DNA from: Piscibacillus sp052246295
GTDB lineage: Bacteria; Bacillota; Bacilli; Bacillales; Alkalibacillaceae
Assembly: GCA_052246295.1 (NCBI GenBank)
Contig: JBQQCO010000009.1
DNA length: 64,000 nt
Reading direction: 5' to 3' (one strand)
The position numbers and the translations under genes are program-made. The notes under the pieces were generated by a model that did not search any database, had not been told where the DNA came from, and saw only the letters and a program-made list of their open reading frames with translations. Positions 60,964-64,000 of this stretch are shown piece after piece (positions within the stretch are counted from its first letter, which is position 1; each line of letters starts with the position of its first letter).

Positions 60964-62133
60964 TCAGTCTCCTTGATTAATAATTTGTTCTTCGGTGATA
61001 TCTTCTAATACTTTAACAAACATTTCTAATTTCACTTTATCACTGTCTTTTTCCTGGTGCAAAATTTTTTGATAAAGTACTTCAACCGACTGACCTAACT
61101 TACGTTTTAACTGTTCTTCAATCACTTCATCTATTATTTGTTCATCTTCAAACGTTTCTACAGAAGTATCTTCTGGATAATAATATTTCTTATCGATTGA
61201 AAGTGGTGTTTTCCAAACCAAGAAGTAAATTGGCTTAGATTCTTCAAACAACAACCGTTGCTCATTAGATTTATTCATAAACCACGAACGATTGCCTACT
61301 CCTAAACCATAATTTGTTTTTACGTCATCAATCAAATCTTTCTTTTCATTTGCTAAATTAATGGTTCCTGTTATATTATACCAAACTTCTGCTACGACTT
61401 CTCCTTCAGAGTAAGTGTATACTTCATTTTCATCATCCAACCTTCCAGTAACTAACACATCCCCTTTCTGGACAACATCATTAATTCTCACTAAGGGTCG
61501 TCCATTAGAAACGTATATTTTTTGAATAGTACCAGAATTTGTTGCAACTAAATTGCTCGGTTTATTTTGTTCTTTAATGTTATTATTATTATTTTCTTCA
61601 ATCATTATGTGAAATGAGGTGCCTGTCCGTTTAATGCCTACATAAGATACCTCTTCGATTTTATTCATTATCTCTCTTTCGATGGAACTAATCGATTCCA
61701 TTGATTGAATAAATGAGCCTCTATTCATACCTAATGTTTCAATTAGTTCTTCAACCTCGTATCTAACTTCTGGTGAACCTCCATTAATTTCAACTTTCCA
61801 AATCATATTTGACAACACAAAAATAAATCCTATTACTAAAACAATACTTAATAAGATTGGAAAGAACTTACTTCTTTTTTGATAGTAGTGCGGTACGCCT
61901 CCTCGCTTATGAAACTTCACCTTACATCTGAAATCCTTCCTAATACTTCTTAGTTTAAAAGCATCCGAATATTTCATTCGAACAGTGACTGTACTGGCAT
62001 CTAACTTTTCAAGGTTATAAAAGCTAACACCTTGTTTGTGTAAATGTCTAATTAATAAATCTGGGTACCTTCCACTAATGGTTACATCGACATAGCCATT
62101 TAAAAATGATTTACTAATGACCCTTCCCTCCAA
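60964..62133 (-). CDS. yqfD: Sporulation protein YqfD
   Basis: A 389-residue sporulation membrane protein with an N-terminal soluble domain (about 1-85), one membrane helix (about 90-112) and a large extracytoplasmic domain including SSNGRPLVRINDVVQKGDVLVTG-like pieces. B. subtilis YqfD is made under sigma-E in the mother cell and acts in engulfment-stage development with YqfC. The start codon is doubtful: TTG overlaps the ribosome region, and an ATT after GGAGGGAAGG is possible. It directly follows yqfC. Confidence 0.9.
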   Translation of the reverse strand: MEGRVISKSFLNGYVDVTISGRYPDLLIRHLHKQGVSFYNLEKLDASTVTVRMKYSDAFKLRSIRKDFRCKVKFHKRGGVPHYYQKRSKFFPILLSIVLVIGFIFVLSNMIWKVEINGGSPEVRYEVEELIETLGMNRGSFIQSMESISSIEREIMNKIEEVSYVGIKRTGTSFHIMIEENNNNNIKEQNKPSNLVATNSGTIQKIYVSNGRPLVRINDVVQKGDVLVTGRLDDENEVYTYSEGEVVAEVWYNITGTINLANEKKDLIDDVKTNYGLGVGNRSWFMNKSNEQRLLFEESKPIYFLVWKTPLSIDKKYYYPEDTSVETFEDEQIIDEVIEEQLKRKLGQSVEVLYQKILHQEKDSDKVKLEMFVKVLEDITEEQIINQGD

Positions 62134-62421
62134 TCACTTAGATTTTTTTGTATGTTGAACGTTACTAATTCTTCCTTCAATTACAAGTTCTTTTTTTAGT
62201 AAATTTTTGATAACTAAATTTTCCCCATGTACTCTAATGAGTCCATTCTGTTGCTTGACCTCTATGAGATCAGACTCAAAAGTGACCAGTCCATCATGAT
62301 TTTCTATGTATAAATGAATGTCGCCCACCAATGTAATTCGTGGGTAGTCATATACAATATCAGCAGGTAGTTGTAATTGCCCTGTTAACCATTGATTAAT
62401 TCGTTTTCGCACAGGCTTCAT
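62134..62421 (-). CDS. yqfC: Sporulation protein YqfC
   Basis: A 95-residue YabP/YqfC family protein: basic N terminus MKPVRKRINQWL, PADIVYDYPRITLVGDIHLYIENH, and a basic C-terminal tail KKSK. Together with YqfD it is needed for efficient sporulation. GGGGGA lies before the ATG. A sigma-E promoter is expected upstream; only an imperfect -10 (GATACAAA, near 62465-62475) was seen. It is separated from yqfB by a strong terminator. Confidence 0.9.
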   Translation of the reverse strand: MKPVRKRINQWLTGQLQLPADIVYDYPRITLVGDIHLYIENHDGLVTFESDLIEVKQQNGLIRVHGENLVIKNLLKKELVIEGRISNVQHTKKSK

Positions 62422-62512
62422 TCAAAATCCCCCTATCAACACCAATTTATGAAAGAAATCATGTTTGTATCACTATATCGAGTCAGATTAATTGAAAATT
62501 TAATAGTAAAAC

Positions 62513-62546
62513 CAAAAAAACAGGGATGCTTCATAGCAACCCTGTT
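62513..62546 (-). terminator. Rho-independent terminator of floA-yqfB
   Basis: Minus strand stem AACAGGGTTGCT with AGCATCCCTGTT (one mismatch), 4-nt loop, then TTTTTTT. It ends the floA-yqfB unit before yqfC. Confidence 0.92.
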
Positions 62547-62555
62547 CTAGTGGCA

Positions 62556-62999
62556 TTATCTATTTTGTTTTGCTTTAGGCTTTCCAATCACTTCGCTCAT
62601 GATTAAGCTTTCGATTAATCTGCGACTACGTAAGTTTCTATTAATCGACACAGTTTGAACAGACTGTCGATCTTTTTTAGATAATGAATGTTGTTTAATT
62701 TTATCCAAATTTTTATCTGTCTTACTTTGTTCTCGACGTTCTCTAGATTCCTGTAGCTGTTCATACCACTTATTAGTTTGGTCAATTTGAACTTCTTCTG
62801 TATCAGAGCCTAAGTCACCGTTTGATACAGTTTCATAACTAGGTTTATCCTCCGTCTTAGGTGCCTTTTCATATGTTGTTGGAGTAGGTCTTTCAGTTCT
62901 TACAGGACCAGTATCTTCTCCATCGGATCTTTTAAATAAGCTCATTAAACCCGCTATGATGGCGATCAGGAAAATAATGTTATTTAAGATAAAATCCAT
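62556..62999 (-). CDS. yqfB: YqfB-like membrane-anchored protein
   Basis: A 147-residue protein with one N-terminal helix (about 4-20) and a long, polar, low-complexity cytoplasmic tail rich in Glu, Lys, Ser and Thr. The last 25 residues (RNLRSRRLIESLIMSEVIGKPK) are the best-ordered part. Its position after floA corresponds to yqfB. It may act with the flotillin, but that is inference from position. Start at the ATG 5 nt after AGGTGA; a GTG three codons earlier is the alternative. Confidence 0.7.
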   Translation of the reverse strand: MDFILNNIIFLIAIIAGLMSLFKRSDGEDTGPVRTERPTPTTYEKAPKTEDKPSYETVSNGDLGSDTEEVQIDQTNKWYEQLQESRERREQSKTDKNLDKIKQHSLSKKDRQSVQTVSINRNLRSRRLIESLIMSEVIGKPKAKQNR

Positions 63000-63022
63000 G
63001 TTAATCACCTAACCAATCGGGA

Positions 63023-64000
63023 TTATTTCTGTTCATCCGTGTAATCGTCATCTTCTTTATTCAGTTTACTGATCATATCGCGCATATCAGTGTCAGCTAG
63101 GACATTTTTGTAATTTACATAATCCATAACACCCATATTACCACTACGTAACGCTTCAGCAAGTGCCAATGGAACTTCTGCTTCGGCTTCAACCACGCGA
63201 GCTTGCATTTCTTGTACTTTTGCGATATTTTCTTGTTCTTGCGCTACAGCCATTGCACGACGTTCTTCGGCTTTTGCTTGTGCGATGTTCTTATCAGCTT
63301 CGGCTTGGTCCATTTGTAACATGGCACCAATGTTTTTGCCGATATCAACGTCTGCGATATCAATTGAAAGGATTTCAAATGCCGTACCAGCATCAAGACC
63401 TTTAGATAATACGTTTTGAGAGATCTTATCTGGGTTTTCTAATACCTCACCATGGCTCTTAGATGAACCAATTGTACTTACAACACCTTCACCTACACGT
63501 GCAATAACGGTATCTTCACCAGCACCACCAACTAAACGGTCGATGTTTGCACGTACTGTAATTCTAGCTTTCGCTTTTACTTCAATACCATCCATCGCAA
63601 CACCCGCAATAAATGGTGTTTCGATAACTTTAGGGTTAACACTCATTTGTACGGCTTCTAATACGTCACGACCTGCTAAATCAATTGCAGCACAACGTTC
63701 AAAGCTCAATTCAATATTAGCACGGTGAGCAGCAATAAGTGCGTTAACCACACGATCCACATTACCACCGGCTAAGTAGTGACTCTCTAGTTGATTTGTT
63801 TTTACGTCTAAACCTGCTTTATGTGCTTTAATTAATGGATTAATAACCATTCGTGGCACAACTCGACGTAACCTCATACCAACTAACGTAAAGATACTAA
63901 TACGTACACCAGCAGCTAATGCGCTAATCCATAGCATTACTGGAACAAACGTGAATAAAATTGCGATAGCTATAATAAGCACAGCTACGACAATTAGCGG
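63023..64000 (-). CDS. floA: Flotillin-like protein FloA (5' end outside the window)
   Basis: A bacterial flotillin that scaffolds membrane microdomains. The visible 325 codons begin within the N-terminal membrane helix (VLIIAIAILFTFVPVMLWIS) and include the conserved ARITVRANIDRLVGGAGEDT region and the long AEADKNIAQAKAEERRAMAV coiled coil, ending with an acidic tail DDYTDEQK. The frame runs open to the window edge, so the true start lies further right. In B. subtilis yqeZ (NfeD) precedes it. Confidence 0.95.
   Translation of the reverse strand, partial: PLIVVAVLIIAIAILFTFVPVMLWISALAAGVRISIFTLVGMRLRRVVPRMVINPLIKAHKAGLDVKTNQLESHYLAGGNVDRVVNALIAAHRANIELSFERCAAIDLAGRDVLEAVQMSVNPKVIETPFIAGVAMDGIEVKAKARITVRANIDRLVGGAGEDTVIARVGEGVVSTIGSSKSHGEVLENPDKISQNVLSKGLDAGTAFEILSIDIADVDIGKNIGAMLQMDQAEADKNIAQAKAEERRAMAVAQEQENIAKVQEMQARVVEAEAEVPLALAEALRSGNMGVMDYVNYKNVLADTDMRDMISKLNKEDDDYTDEQK

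Noticed and set aside
1..64000. CRISPR arrays, insertion sequences, prophage, toxin-antitoxin or defence genes
   Set aside because: No repeat-spacer pattern, transposase, integrase or typical defence domain was seen; the SNF2 helicase yqhH with yqhG is a conserved chromosomal pair, not a defence island.

Overview
The window is core chromosome of a low-GC, endospore-forming Firmicute of the family Bacillaceae. It carries most of the spoIIIA operon, yqfC/yqfD, rpoD/dnaG, comG, and gene order that largely follows the Bacillus subtilis yqf-yqg-yqh region from memory. Losses and insertions relative to B. subtilis, and a cobalamin-dependent ribonucleotide reductase, suggest a halotolerant genus of the Virgibacillus/Halobacillus type, but genus cannot be fixed from the sequence alone. 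I see no phage, insertion sequence, CRISPR array or toxin/defence island.

Layout. 1-3.95 kb: spoIIIAA to spoIIIAG (last gene cut by the window edge), all on the minus strand behind a good sigma-E promoter. 4.1-8.3 kb: efp, an Xaa-Pro peptidase, aroQ, yqhR, yqhP (plus strand) and the patatin yqhO. 8.3-11.6 kb: class II ribonucleotide reductase nrdJ behind two NrdR boxes, then the rhodanese yqhL. 11.6-15.9 kb: glycine cleavage operon gcvT-gcvPA-gcvPB under a tandem glycine riboswitch. 16-18.4 kb: SNF2 helicase yqhH and yqhG. 18.5-23 kb: aroK, divergent from the comGA-GG pseudopilus operon, then tRNA-Gln. 23-31.3 kb: small membrane proteins, yqgX, fetAB, an LTA synthase, yqgQ, gluP, two anchored envelope proteins, rpmG and the formyl-THF cyclo-ligase. 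31.3-35.6 kb: pbpA, a transporter and sodA.

35.7-36.3 kb: five-tRNA operon (Asn-Met-His-Ile2-Ser). 36.4-38.8 kb: a Na/Pi cotransporter with a probable Pho box, and an NfeD protein. 39-44.3 kb: ispG, yqfX, yqfT, nfo, cshB and ispH. 44.4-47.6 kb: guaB and guaA, with a guanine riboswitch before guaA. 47.7-53.6 kb: Nif3-like protein, trmK, cccA, an unknown membrane protein, rpoD and dnaG. 54-57.6 kb: ppsR, ccpN, recO, yqzL and era. 57.7-64 kb: dgkA, ybeY, a shortened pgpH, phoH, yqfD, yqfC, yqfB and floA (cut by the right edge).

Most genes are ordinary housekeeping, so the interest lies in control sites and local departures: a c-di-AMP phosphodiesterase without its extracellular sensor domain, four 11-bp-periodic PhoP-like repeats before the phosphate transporter, phased NrdR boxes at nrdJ, a 65-nt coding overlap of spoIIIAA and spoIIIAB, and the absence of glyQS, cdd, glcK, lipM-mntR and tapA-sipW-tasA-sinIR from their B. 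subtilis positions. I found no convincing wholly new system.
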